Shown here in pieces: positions 7,276 to 15,549 of a DNA stretch of 60,026 nucleotides. Below the pieces are notes generated by a model. The model was not told the origin of the DNA. It did no database searches and saw only the letters and a list, made by a program, of their open reading frames with translations. Origin of the DNA: Fusibacter sp. 3D3 (GTDB lineage Bacteria; Bacillota; Clostridia; Peptostreptococcales; Acidaminobacteraceae); NCBI RefSeq assembly GCF_001748365.1, contig NZ_BDHH01000024.1, positions 1-60,026 on the forward strand, given 5' to 3'. How positions within the stretch are numbered: position 1 is the first letter of the stretch; every line of letters starts with the position of its first letter. Position numbers and translations under genes: made by a program.

Positions 7276-8338
7276 AGAGATTCACCGATCCTTTCACAGG
7301 GACTTCGTCAATGTTTAAAGTGATTGCATGAGTTGCACCATTCACTTTTAAATCCACATAATCTGAAACGCCTTCTGTTTCAATCAAAATTGAACCTATT
7401 TTAGCAATGGAGACTTGAATCGGCGCATTCTTTGAATCCACTTTGAAAGCCACATCTCTCATAAGATATTGCACTACATTTGTATTAAACAAATTCAGTA
7501 CTTCATCTAATGTGTAGCCTTTGGATAGGACGATCTGGGCTTCGATGTCAATCGCAATTCCACTTGCACTTATATAAGTCACCTGTGCACCGATTGGTCT
7601 TTGCGTTTCAATATATTCAGATACGCTTGAAACCAATGACGCACTCGCTGGTGACATCGTTTCATCAACAATTACAATTTTTACAGCTCCCGGTCCATTC
7701 CAGAGCGGCATGACCTTCACGCCACCCACACCAGCCAAAGACTCTGCCCATTGCTGATACTGATAGACATTACCACTGGTGGCTGGCTTTCTCACATGTG
7801 ACAAAAGTCTTTCGAGTAAAGCCGTATCGGATTCCTCATTGGTCCCTTCACCAATAGCAGCTGGGTTCGTCACAGAAGTCACACCTGAAATGGACATGGG
7901 GAGTGCCACAACTGTATAGGGTCCTGTATTATAGAGCGTTCCATAATCACTTGCCGTGACTGAAACATCTACAAAAGTATCTATTATTGTCGCCACCATA
8001 TCTGTTATATACGTTCTGCCATCTTGGGTGGCAAAAAGACTCCCCTTTGACACTATTGTGCCAGGACTGCCTTCTATCCTGATCTTGCCCTTCGCTTTTG
8101 TTGCCAATTTACGCTGTATGCCATGTTCTCTAGCGCGCATATCCAAATACGGGCCACTGGTGGTTTCCGCGAAACCGAGTTCTAAAACCCTTTCGAGATT
8201 AAAATAAGCCTGCATCAACTCAACCGCAATTGGGGCCGTCGCCACATGAAACATACTGCCTTCCCCTGTATTGATCTCACTCACTGCCATTGCGTCCATC
8301 CGTTTTTGAATCGCTTCTTGTGTTTCATTTTCAAACAT
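7268..8338 (-). CDS. Baseplate J-like wedge protein (XkdT)
   Basis: The 356-residue sequence shows the Baseplate_J family order: an N-terminal helical part with N-T-G-E-G-S-M-F-H, a central beta-rich G-T-I-V-S-K-G-S-L-F-A-T region, the G-T-N-E-E-S-D-T-A-L-L-E-R-L-L motif near the middle, and a C-terminal domain with P-I-G-A-Q-V-T. It is homologous to P2 gpJ and forms the inner wedge ring of the contractile baseplate. It overlaps both neighbours by 8 bases, as expected in a translationally coupled morphogenesis operon. Confidence 0.92.
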   Translation of the reverse strand: MFENETQEAIQKRMDAMAVSEINTGEGSMFHVATAPIAVELMQAYFNLERVLELGFAETTSGPYLDMRAREHGIQRKLATKAKGKIRIEGSPGTIVSKGSLFATQDGRTYITDMVATIIDTFVDVSVTASDYGTLYNTGPYTVVALPMSISGVTSVTNPAAIGEGTNEESDTALLERLLSHVRKPATSGNVYQYQQWAESLAGVGGVKVMPLWNGPGAVKIVIVDETMSPASASLVSSVSEYIETQRPIGAQVTYISASGIAIDIEAQIVLSKGYTLDEVLNLFNTNVVQYLMRDVAFKVDSKNAPIQVSIAKIGSILIETEGVSDYVDLKVNGATHAITLNIDEVPVKGSVNLYE

Positions 8339-8765
8339 TTGTATTCACCTCCAATTCTTCGCCGAGATTCGTTTTGACCACAAAACTCACATTGACTCGA
8401 TCGCCCGCATTGATAATGATAAAATCTGTAACCGCATAAATGCGTTCATCATAAATGAGGGCTTCCGTAATCATATTTTTGATGACACTTTCGAGTACAT
8501 CTTTATGGAGCGTCTTCCCTAAGACATCTTCAATTTCACAGCCATACTCCCAGCTGTGGATCAAGTATCTATACCGTGCTGTTTTAAGTGTTTTGATAAT
8601 ATAGATTTTCAAAGCTTCCAGCCCAGTGACAATAAGGGGCGTGCCATTTTGTAAAATAAACTTATTCTGATCAAAATCATAAGCCCATTCCCTGCCATAG
8701 TCTATTGCCGATGCCTTAGATAAAACCGGATTGAGCTGATGCATATGCTCTGGGAAAATTGCCAT
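8331..8765 (-). CDS. XkdS-like baseplate protein (DUF2634, gpW/gp25-like)
   Basis: The 144-residue product shows the XkdS pattern: R-E-W-A-Y-D-F-D, then a helix with A-L-K-I-Y-I-I-K-T-L-K-T-A-R-Y-R-Y-L-I-H-S-W-E-Y-G, and a C-terminal beta hairpin with V-N-V-S-F-V-V-K-T. DUF2634 is the PBSX version of the gpW/gp25 lysozyme-fold baseplate wedge subunit. Its start overlaps the XkdR stop by one base. Function is structural only. Confidence 0.88.
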   Translation of the reverse strand: MAIFPEHMHQLNPVLSKASAIDYGREWAYDFDQNKFILQNGTPLIVTGLEALKIYIIKTLKTARYRYLIHSWEYGCEIEDVLGKTLHKDVLESVIKNMITEALIYDERIYAVTDFIIINAGDRVNVSFVVKTNLGEELEVNTNV

Positions 8766-9031
8766 TACTCCACCACCCTTCCCATGACATAAAATCGCTT
8801 GCCATTTTCGATACTCATCACTGCAACTCTATTGCCTACCAACGAATTTCCAACTCCATCGGGTATGCTATAAGCATAATCCAAAACTAAAAATTGCCGT
8901 GGAATCGCCACTTTCATTTTATCCAGCTTCACCGCAATATTGGGCAGATCACTGATAACCGTTCCAATTTCAATGGTTACCTTGCCTTTGTCTTGATTTT
9001 TTATGAATTGAATGAGTTTTTCACCTGCCAT
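8765..9031 (-). CDS. XkdR-like baseplate protein (DUF2577)
   Basis: This is an 88-residue beta-rich protein between the hub (XkdQ-like) and XkdS genes, the fixed place of DUF2577/XkdR. In PBSX-like tails it is part of the spike or central hub and includes an OB-like fold comparable to gpV in minimal form. The R-V-A-V-M-S-I-E-N-G-K-R-F-Y-V-M-G-R end matches the family. A ribosome binding site lies ahead of the ATG in the 4-base gap after XkdQ. Confidence 0.82.
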   Translation of the reverse strand: MAGEKLIQFIKNQDKGKVTIEIGTVISDLPNIAVKLDKMKVAIPRQFLVLDYAYSIPDGVGNSLVGNRVAVMSIENGKRFYVMGRVVE

Positions 9032-9035
9032 TTCA

Positions 9036-9989
9036 TCACCTCTTTATTAATTTTAAGTGCATTGTGTAACCACTTTCGGTCATATTGTGGCCATCTTCTT
9101 CAATAATATAAGTTTCATCAATGCCGAGGCCTTTATCTACTAAAGTGAGCTTATCACCCGCTTTAATGGAGACATTGCCTTTCATTTGAAGACTAATATC
9201 CACCGATGCTTTACACAGGTCTTTTAATAAATTCTGTGCATAGATTTTAGATTTTGATCGATCCATATTGTCTTCTGTAACTTGGTGCTGCATACGACCA
9301 TATCTAGAAATCATTTCTGCATTCACTGCTTCGGCGAAGATATTGTCCCCTTTTCCTCTTACGAGAACGACATTTCTCAATGCCTCGATACTCTCAGTGA
9401 CAGTGATGGTATAAATTTCATCACTTCCTGTTTCTAGATCAATGAGAATGCCCTCATGCCCTAATGTTTCAATAACCAATCCTTTTGAATCCATTTTCAT
9501 CAGATAATCGATCTGGGTTAATTGGGTATATTCTTCTAAAGCCTTAAGGATCATATCGTAAAGAGACATATCTCTAAAAACACCTTCCAATTTCGACTGA
9601 ATCGAAGGGATCTTCGCAATTGTAATCCCAAATTCATCACATAAACTCGTAATGAACTCTGTCACTCTAATGTTGTCTACCACTTTTGTAGTCATATTTT
9701 TTGTCAAATAGATCAGGGGATCATAAACGGTTATATTGATCGTTCCCCCTGCCCGATCTGTCACTTTTGTAAAAACAACACCCGAGATGATTATTTTTTC
9801 TTCTTGATCCAAGAGTTTAACCAAGTCTCCATTGTCGATTGAGAGCTTCGGCGTGTAATAATCTTCAGAATAAAGGATCTGAAAAGTCAAGCTTCTGGAA
9901 ACTTGGTTAATATTGCCCCCCCAAGATACATTCTGAACGAGGTCTGTGATGTCAAAAGGGTTATTATTTTTGATAAGAATTACTTTCAT
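9036..9989 (-). CDS. XkdQ-like tail hub protein (phage late control D family)
   Basis: The 317-residue product resembles gpD/gp27-like hub proteins: an N-terminal beta barrel (V-S-W-G-G-N-I-N-Q-V-S-R-S-L), a central segment with E-F-I-T-S-L-C-D-E-F-G-I-T, the L-V-R-G-K-G-D-N-I-F region and a C-terminal strand containing G-L-G-I-D-E-T-Y-I-I-E-E-D-G-H. It forms the trimer at the tail tip on which the spike sits. Length and place fit PBSX XkdQ. Confidence 0.87.
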   Translation of the reverse strand: MKVILIKNNNPFDITDLVQNVSWGGNINQVSRSLTFQILYSEDYYTPKLSIDNGDLVKLLDQEEKIIISGVVFTKVTDRAGGTINITVYDPLIYLTKNMTTKVVDNIRVTEFITSLCDEFGITIAKIPSIQSKLEGVFRDMSLYDMILKALEEYTQLTQIDYLMKMDSKGLVIETLGHEGILIDLETGSDEIYTITVTESIEALRNVVLVRGKGDNIFAEAVNAEMISRYGRMQHQVTEDNMDRSKSKIYAQNLLKDLCKASVDISLQMKGNVSIKAGDKLTLVDKGLGIDETYIIEEDGHNMTESGYTMHLKLIKR

Positions 9990-10000
9990 CGTTCACCCCT

Positions 10001-10732
10001 CTATTCTAATAATATCTTTGATGTTGTTGCACTTTGATTTTGCGGGATTATTTTAAAATGAATCGCCAATTTAATCCCTGCTTTCATAGGGCTGGAGAGC
10101 GGTAATTGGGTGCCCTTCTCGTTTACAAATTGGATGCGATTTTTATTTTGAGAATAAATGACCTCAGCATTTGCAAAAGTGCCCGTTAGTTTTTTTGAAA
10201 TAATGGAAACGGTATCCCCATACTTTGTCGTGTAGTAGTTTGGTATGCTTCTATCTTGAGGTCTATTGGTTTTGGCGATGGGACTGATCATTACTTTGCC
10301 ATCATCAAGACTCGCCGTCACAGATTTAACCTTTAAAAACTTGTACTCGACCAAACTTAAAGTAAAATCGACATTGCCTGATCCACCCGATTCAGAGTAA
10401 GTGAAATTCTGAATCGCCACAGGCATATGGATAGGGGTGTCCGTGATGATTAATTTTATAGGCCTTTGGGACTTTTGCCATTTTAGTATTTTTTCAACGT
10501 GTACATAAGGTGCATCACCGCTTTCGTAATTGCAATAGCCTTCGTAATTTTTAGGAAAAAAAGATGTAATCTCAATGGTTCTAAGCTTGTTAGCGCCAAT
10601 TTGATTAACTTCCCCTATACCGATGACTTCTGTGGTATTGACAGTCTGGCCTCCTGTGATTTGGTATTGACCTGGGTTGACAGGTAGCGTTAATATCTCT
10701 TCAAAATTGTTATAGCTGAGTTCAAAAATCAT
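10001..10732 (-). CDS. XkdP-like LysM tail protein
   Basis: The 243-residue protein begins with beta-strand-rich sequence and ends with a LysM domain (about residues 165-235), seen as Y-T-T-K-Y-G-D-T-V-S-I-I-S-K-K-L-T-G followed by N-K-N-R-I. In contractile phages this protein (P2 gpX / T4 gp53-like) joins the hub to the baseplate. It shares its first base with the end of the tape measure gene (ATGA-type overlap), so translation is coupled. Confidence 0.87.
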   Translation of the reverse strand: MIFELSYNNFEEILTLPVNPGQYQITGGQTVNTTEVIGIGEVNQIGANKLRTIEITSFFPKNYEGYCNYESGDAPYVHVEKILKWQKSQRPIKLIITDTPIHMPVAIQNFTYSESGGSGNVDFTLSLVEYKFLKVKSVTASLDDGKVMISPIAKTNRPQDRSIPNYYTTKYGDTVSIISKKLTGTFANAEVIYSQNKNRIQFVNEKGTQLPLSSPMKAGIKLAIHFKIIPQNQSATTSKILLE

Positions 10733-12660
10733 TATACCGCCCCCATATTCACAGCCACTGCCATTAATTTTTCTTCTAATCTCGACAACAAAGTATCTAC
10801 ATCTCTTGAATCTGATGCACTGATATGATCCGCAAGTTTAGGGATGTTGATCGTGATTTGACCCCCACCAGTCCCTCTACTCAACTGACTGTTTTCAGCC
10901 GCTGTTAAGACGCGTTCCCCTTGATGGAGCATTGCAGGATAGTTGTTATAGGGGACATAGCCGATACCTACTGCCAGAGTAGGTATTTGGGAACCTTTAT
11001 TCTTAATTATCGCATCGCTTGGAACGTTCTTAATCTCCGTTCTTTCTCCAACATCTTTGCCTAAAATGTTTTTTAGGAAGTCGGCAATTAAATTGTATAA
11101 CCAATTTATGCCCTCATAAAATCCTAGAATAAATTCAGATATTTTTGCTGCCAAAGGCATTACGAAATCAAAAACACCACTTATTGCAGGTATCACCACA
11201 TTTGTAAAGACATCTACAACAACACCCGCAAGTATGCTCAGGAAATCTAAGAAAATAGCAATGTTATCCAACCATGCGCTTAGTATGGGCGCTATAATTT
11301 CCCATGTTGTCGCTACCATTTCTTGTATGACTGGAAACACTTCAATCCACGCGGCTTTAAATTGATCCACAATGCTCATGATACTGCCAAACATATCCAT
11401 AAAGACATCTTTCTTGGAAAGAATAAAGTTCATAAAGGTATCCAATATCGGTCTTCCAGCCTGTATGACACTGAAAATAAAACGAAAGACGTCTCCCACG
11501 ACCTTAGATATGCCCAAACCGAATTGAGTGATTTTCTCTTGATTTGCGGACAGGAATTCAACCCCTTTGGCTAAGATGTCACTTATGCCACCAAGGCTTG
11601 TGGCAGCGATATCCGATAATATCGTTTCACCGATCCCTTTTAATTTTGCCATCATGCCTGGAATCGTTTTTCCAGCCTCTTCTGCACCGCCTTTAAACTG
11701 TTCTGTCATTGTGCTGCCTGAATCATTTTTCATATTGAGAATATTGCCACCCGCATTTTTTAGACTTTCTTCAGTGGCATTCACGCCAAAAGCCTGAAGC
11801 GCATCTAGGTTACCTGATTGTGCTTCTGTGAGTGCCTCCATTGCTTCCATCAAAGTCTTACCAGAATTAGAACCCGCCATATCTTCTGCCAGTTTTAAGA
11901 ATTTTTCTGCTGCTCCAGTGTCCCCTTTTGCCATTTTAAGAGCACTTGAACCCGCATCTAATACTTCACTTTCAGAATAGACACTGCCGTTAGAATTTTT
12001 CTTAAGCGTTTTCATATAATTATCGCTTTTGCTTTGCACTGATTTCGCATCTAGCCCTGCATTGTTTTGTTTAATTATAGAGTTCATATCCTTTTGCTTT
12101 GATTGCCTATTGATAGCGCCTTTTAGACCAATTTCGGCTAACTCACCCGCTTGCGAAGCTACTTTTGATGCGATTCCTAAGGCACCCGAAAGAACTAAAG
12201 AACCTAATTTCTTCCCGATACCGCCCACAACACTTGATATATGATCTCTTGCTGTTAATGCAATTGTAATCCCTCTTCTCAGTGGATTCAGACTCCTATT
12301 CGCATTTCGAATATCACGTAATCCTCTATTTCTAAATAAGAAATTGGTAATGATTCGAGCAGGAATCCGCGCTAATATGGAAAGGACTACGCTTCTGATA
12401 ATTGGAAGAAGTGGACGTATTACTCTAACAATTTGATTTATAATTCGTGCCATCACTCTGGAAATTATTGAAAACAATGTACTGCCTAATCGAACAATAT
12501 TCGCTAAAATATTAGCAATAAATGTCCTTATATGGTCTCCCTGTTCCTTGTAGAAGTGTCTCATTTGATTTCCTAAGGTATTTTTTAGTCCCTTAAATAT
12601 ATTCGTGGTAAGTCTTGCTGCATCTCTCGCTCCTTTTATCATCGCACTTATCATATCCAT
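10732..12660 (-). CDS. Tape measure protein (XkdO-like)
   Basis: The 642-residue protein is helical throughout, with a basic amphipathic N-terminus, several hydrophobic segments in the second half (for example I-F-L-D-F-L-S-I-L-A-G-V-V-V-D-V-F), and a short C-terminal domain containing the Y-N-N-Y-P-A-M-L-H-Q-G-E-R-V-L motif that recurs at the end of tape measures. Placement after the chaperone genes and before XkdP fixes the role. Taking the usual 0.15 nm per residue, a tail of roughly 95 nm would be expected, which is inference. A strong AAAGGAGG site precedes the start. Confidence 0.9.
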   Translation of the reverse strand: MDMISAMIKGARDAARLTTNIFKGLKNTLGNQMRHFYKEQGDHIRTFIANILANIVRLGSTLFSIISRVMARIINQIVRVIRPLLPIIRSVVLSILARIPARIITNFLFRNRGLRDIRNANRSLNPLRRGITIALTARDHISSVVGGIGKKLGSLVLSGALGIASKVASQAGELAEIGLKGAINRQSKQKDMNSIIKQNNAGLDAKSVQSKSDNYMKTLKKNSNGSVYSESEVLDAGSSALKMAKGDTGAAEKFLKLAEDMAGSNSGKTLMEAMEALTEAQSGNLDALQAFGVNATEESLKNAGGNILNMKNDSGSTMTEQFKGGAEEAGKTIPGMMAKLKGIGETILSDIAATSLGGISDILAKGVEFLSANQEKITQFGLGISKVVGDVFRFIFSVIQAGRPILDTFMNFILSKKDVFMDMFGSIMSIVDQFKAAWIEVFPVIQEMVATTWEIIAPILSAWLDNIAIFLDFLSILAGVVVDVFTNVVIPAISGVFDFVMPLAAKISEFILGFYEGINWLYNLIADFLKNILGKDVGERTEIKNVPSDAIIKNKGSQIPTLAVGIGYVPYNNYPAMLHQGERVLTAAENSQLSRGTGGGQITINIPKLADHISASDSRDVDTLLSRLEEKLMAVAVNMGAV

Positions 12661-12675
12661 GTGTTCACACCTCCT

Positions 12676-12876
12676 TTATATTGAGACAAACCCGGGGACG
12701 TTGTTCTTGGCGCATTGCTCTTCTTCTTTCATCCTGTATTGATAAAAGGCGATCATCACGTCAAGCTCACCCGGATTTTCACTAAGCCGGCTATAAACCT
12801 CAGAGGGGAATGTACCGTGTTTAGACCACATATAGTACATAATCCCCACCTCTGGGTCTGTCTCAATTAGTTTTTT
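12676..12876 (-). CDS. Frameshift extension of the tail assembly chaperone
   Basis: Downstream of the chaperone gene the -1 frame is open for 64 codons and ends with TAA at 12676-12678, 15 bases before the tape measure start. It encodes C-terminal features typical of the second chaperone product (M-Y-Y-M-W-S-K-H-G-T-F-P-S-E-V-Y and a helix with F-Y-Q-Y-R-M-K-E-E-E). An internal ATG exists at about 12840 but has no ribosome binding site, whereas the slippery heptamer at 12870-12876 leads straight into this frame. The fused product would be about 204 residues. Confidence 0.8.
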   Translation of the reverse strand, partial: KKLIETDPEVGIMYYMWSKHGTFPSEVYSRLSENPGELDVMIAFYQYRMKEEEQCAKNNVPGFVSI

Positions 12877-13289
12877 ATCTGGATGATTGAATCTTCACCA
12901 AAACCAGATAGTTCAGAAATCTGATTGTAGAGATGGAGTATTTCTCCAGGCAATAGTAGTTTTTCAATTAAATCAATGGGTGTTGCCACGCCAAATTTTT
13001 CTCTGAGTTCTTTATCTTTCAAACTCGGTTCAACGATCCCTTCTATGAGAATCATGGATTGAACCAAACTCGTATCAATATCCGCATCCTTTTTGTCAAA
13101 TTTAATCGCCAAGTCCTGAATATTTTTAAACTCTTTGTTGTTCAGTGCACGAATGGTAAATTCCATTTTCTCACCGAAAGATTGAGATAATCTTGGAATC
13201 TCAACGCTTTTTTTAGGTAAATCCATAATGTCCATCTTGGAATTTAATAATAAGCTCAATGCGTTTTTCGCTTTAGTTGCTGCTACCAT
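12867..13289 (-). CDS. Tail assembly chaperone (XkdN-like)
   Basis: The 140-residue short product sits between tube and tape measure genes, the place of the gpG/gpE-type tail assembly chaperone that coats the tape measure and recruits tube subunits. Its sequence (S-Q-S-F-G-E-K-M-E-F-T-I-R-A-L-N and L-I-E-K-L-L-L-P-G-E-I-L-H-L) matches XkdN-type proteins. It ends I-K-N-stop at the slippery site. An AGGAGAG site precedes the ATG at 13289. Confidence 0.85.
   Translation of the reverse strand: MVAATKAKNALSLLLNSKMDIMDLPKKSVEIPRLSQSFGEKMEFTIRALNNKEFKNIQDLAIKFDKKDADIDTSLVQSMILIEGIVEPSLKDKELREKFGVATPIDLIEKLLLPGEILHLYNQISELSGFGEDSIIQIKN
12870..12876 (-). promoter_or_regulatory. Programmed -1 ribosomal frameshift site A AAA AAC
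   Basis: In the chaperone frame the codons AAA AAC immediately precede TAA and are themselves preceded by A, giving the canonical X-XXY-YYZ heptamer. Slipping by -1 continues into K-L-I-E-T-D. A weak downstream stem (AGACC with GGTCT about 32 bases apart) could act as stimulator. Frameshifting in exactly this gene pair is the rule in long-tailed phages. Confidence 0.8.
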
Positions 13290-13323
13290 ACTAGTCTCTC
13301 CTTATTTGTAAATGAGTGGGGAA

Positions 13324-13344
13324 AAGCCGGTTTTAAACCGGCTT
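13324..13344. terminator. Hairpin at the end of the tail tube gene
   Basis: A perfect inverted repeat (AAGCCGG and CCGGCTT around TTTTAAA) overlaps the last codons and stop of the tube gene. Downstream on the minus strand there are only four T, so it may work as a partial terminator or as an mRNA 3' end stabiliser. This would favour high levels of sheath and tube over the later genes, matching the stoichiometry needed. Confidence 0.55.
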
Positions 13345-13767
13345 AATCAAGTCAAAGAAAATGTAATCTCTAAACGTAAATGGGGCTTCAACATCGCCTC
13401 TTGTGGCAACTTCCCACTCGCTTAAAGTTAAGTCATTAAACGACACTTGTTTGTAAAGAATGCGCTCTGCACCATATGCTGTGGGATCAGCAAGTTCGCT
13501 TAAGATTTCAAACTCAAGATTTTCACCTCTTTTAATGGCTTCACCGATCATGCTGATCAATCTCGAATCCACTTTTCTAAATTTTAATGAGCCCGTTCCT
13601 TTCCATCCCGTGATTTTCTCACCTGGAACGAGTGACCCCGCTATGGGAAATTCATCTTTTTGAATCTCAATTTTGGCTTGAAGACCAAAGACTTCGCCCA
13701 TAAGTGTGCTGTCTAACCACACTCTACCGAAAGTACCACTGATAACTTTATTTGGATTTAATGACAT
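13333..13767 (-). CDS. Tail tube protein (XkdM-like, DUF2001)
   Basis: The 144-residue protein has the DUF2001 pattern: an N-terminal G-T-F-G-R-V-W-L-D-S strand, the K-I-T-G-W-K-G-T-G-S-L-K-F-R-K segment and a C-terminal A-P-F-T-F-R-D-Y. Such proteins polymerise into the inner tube of contractile tails. It directly follows the sheath gene and is followed by a stable hairpin. Confidence 0.92.
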   Translation of the reverse strand: MSLNPNKVISGTFGRVWLDSTLMGEVFGLQAKIEIQKDEFPIAGSLVPGEKITGWKGTGSLKFRKVDSRLISMIGEAIKRGENLEFEILSELADPTAYGAERILYKQVSFNDLTLSEWEVATRGDVEAPFTFRDYIFFDLIKPV

Positions 13768-13786
13768 ATGCTCTTCCTCCTATATC

Positions 13787-14848
13787 CTATAATATGATTG
13801 TAATAGACACATCTTCGATTGCATCAAGTGCCTTAACATTGATTTTAATAAACACATTTGAACCGGTATTGGCTTCTTTCAATTCTTGCTCACTCATGGC
13901 ATCCACATCTTGACCCACTGATTTCAAGTAAGTCTTTTGGGAAACCAAATCAATTTCAGCATAATTCTTACCACTGTCTAAGATATTTTGTTGTTCTAGG
14001 GACTCCAAATAGGCATTAATCGCCGAAATTAACAAAAGTTTATTGGGATAACTGTTTTGAATCTTACCGATATAGTTGTCTTCAATTGTTCTCTCAATAT
14101 CCGTGGCAATTTTATCGTAGATTCTAATGAGTTTAATCTTTTGATATTCAGAGGGTTTTGACTCTATAAGCGTCGTAAGAGATGATACACCCCTTGCCAC
14201 TTTTACCTTTTCGCCGTCATGATAAAGGATGAATTCACCCTTATCAACCGCTGTATCTGCCACCGTTTTTGTAAGGTGAGGCACATCATCCACCTCTGAA
14301 AGTACTTGATACGTCGGTGCTACGGTAAGTGGCAAACCTGCAATCAGTCCCGCTATTCTAGCGACAAATTGTGTTGCTGTATACGTATTTTCGCCTACTA
14401 CAATCCCTGTTGTTGTGAAGTTAACAACCGCTTCATGATCGGCCGTGCAACTCGGTAATACCGTTAAAAATCGTTTTCCACTTTCTCTTTGAGATTTTGC
14501 CCAAGCTGCCACAGTGGATACATCGCCTGAAATAACGTTTGGAATTGTGAGTACGTTGTAAATGATCGTCTCCAAATAGGAAAGACCCTCTGTATAATTA
14601 GCGCCCTCGTTATTGAGCACAACGAGTTTAATTTCTGAAGGCACGCCCAATAATGCATCTTTAATCCATTTTTGATTCGCATCATTAAGCTCCGCAGGCA
14701 TATCTACAATACTTTTTAATGAATAGTACTTAACACCGCTCGAAACACTTTCATCCTTTAAAAGTAATGCGACGATGCCCTCTGCTCCGCTATTAATCGC
14801 TTGAGCTGCTTTTTTCGTAAAAATGATATTAATTCCTGGTAAACCCAT
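13787..14848 (-). CDS. Tail sheath protein (XkdK-like)
   Basis: The 353-residue product begins G-L-P-G-I-N-I-I-F-T-K-K-A, the typical start of PBSX-type sheath proteins, and contains the G-R-D/F-x-T-V-type central region and a C-terminal V-F-I-K-I-N-V-K-A-L-D-A-I-E-D strand that takes part in the handshake contacts between subunits. The presence of a sheath identifies the particle as contractile (R-type). It is slightly short compared with PBSX XkdK, as is usual for minimal clostridial sheaths. Confidence 0.92.
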   Translation of the reverse strand: MGLPGINIIFTKKAAQAINSGAEGIVALLLKDESVSSGVKYYSLKSIVDMPAELNDANQKWIKDALLGVPSEIKLVVLNNEGANYTEGLSYLETIIYNVLTIPNVISGDVSTVAAWAKSQRESGKRFLTVLPSCTADHEAVVNFTTTGIVVGENTYTATQFVARIAGLIAGLPLTVAPTYQVLSEVDDVPHLTKTVADTAVDKGEFILYHDGEKVKVARGVSSLTTLIESKPSEYQKIKLIRIYDKIATDIERTIEDNYIGKIQNSYPNKLLLISAINAYLESLEQQNILDSGKNYAEIDLVSQKTYLKSVGQDVDAMSEQELKEANTGSNVFIKINVKALDAIEDVSITIIL

Positions 14849-14850
14849 AA

Positions 14851-15279
14851 TTATACCTCCCTAAATTTTAAATTTTCCATAATTGGATAAATTTCAGATT
14901 CTTTTGTGCCTTGACTATAAAGTGTGATTTTAAAGTACAATAAACCGTCTTTGATCTCACACTGTACTGAAGATACTTCAAATTTTGTTTCATCGGTTGC
15001 CGCTTCAAATGCATTTTGAAAAAATGACAATATTTGATCTGCAACATCCACAAGTTCATCGTTACTTGCTGTTGGGTTTGCCCCATAATACACCATTTGA
15101 ATCGTGGTTGTGAATTCCATTAGATTTTGTGAGATCCTATTTTGACCCGATACGAGTGTGCTCATTTGTAAACAAGGTCTCGCTTCTTCAGATGGCCAAA
15201 CCACTGCATCCACCCAATGGATCGCTTTTAAATCAGACTGCAATTTTTGTTTCACAAGTTCGTATGCTTTTTTAGTCAT
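14851..15279 (-). CDS. Putative tail terminator/completion protein (first structural gene)
   Basis: The 142-residue protein precedes the sheath gene by 2 bases. It resembles small tail-terminator-like proteins found upstream of the sheath in headless clostridial tail clusters and prophages: a helical N-terminus (A-Y-E-L-V-K-Q-K-L), W-P-S-E-E-A-R-P-C-L and a C-terminal beta sheet. Its role would be to cap the tail at the end where a head would attach. Identity is inferred from place, length and general fold pattern. Confidence 0.55.
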   Translation of the reverse strand: MTKKAYELVKQKLQSDLKAIHWVDAVVWPSEEARPCLQMSTLVSGQNRISQNLMEFTTTIQMVYYGANPTASNDELVDVADQILSFFQNAFEAATDETKFEVSSVQCEIKDGLLYFKITLYSQGTKESEIYPIMENLKFREV

Positions 15280-15549
15280 TTAAAACTCCTTTCATCATTT
15301 TGACTTAGTCACATCTGCGCCAAAGGCATCGCCTCCTTTTAAAACTTAAGATCGAATGTCTGTGCATAAAACAACACCTCTAAAAATTGGCATAAAAAAA
15401 AGCAGATGTCGTTTTTATACGGCATGTGCTTTGGGACTTTTCATATGCAATTTGCGGTTACTTTATGGTGTAATGCATTCTCGACATCTTTCGACACTAA
15501 CATCATAACACATAAAAAGTGCAATAGAGTGCAGTGTCGTGTTTTGAAC
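15280..15549 (-). promoter_or_regulatory. Leader and promoter region of the tail operon
   Basis: This 270-base gap between the activator gene and the first structural gene must contain the late promoter. A TATGAT -10-like hexamer occurs on the minus strand near 15505-15515 without a proper -35 at 17 bases, as expected for a promoter that depends on an activator. TCGACA is repeated at 15481-15486 and 15491-15496. Downstream come an intrinsic terminator (15394-15432) and a 20-codon open frame (15305-15367) with a GAGGTG site, possibly a leader peptide. The first structural gene starts at 15279. Confidence 0.5.
15394..15432 (-). terminator. Intrinsic terminator ahead of the tail structural genes
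   Basis: On the minus strand a 14-bp stem with two mismatches (arms AAAGCACATGCCGT and ACGACATCTGCTTT) is followed by eight T. It ends transcription from the activator gene or, if the late promoter lies upstream of it, attenuates the tail operon. Its position between the activator and the structural genes is the notable point. Confidence 0.7.
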
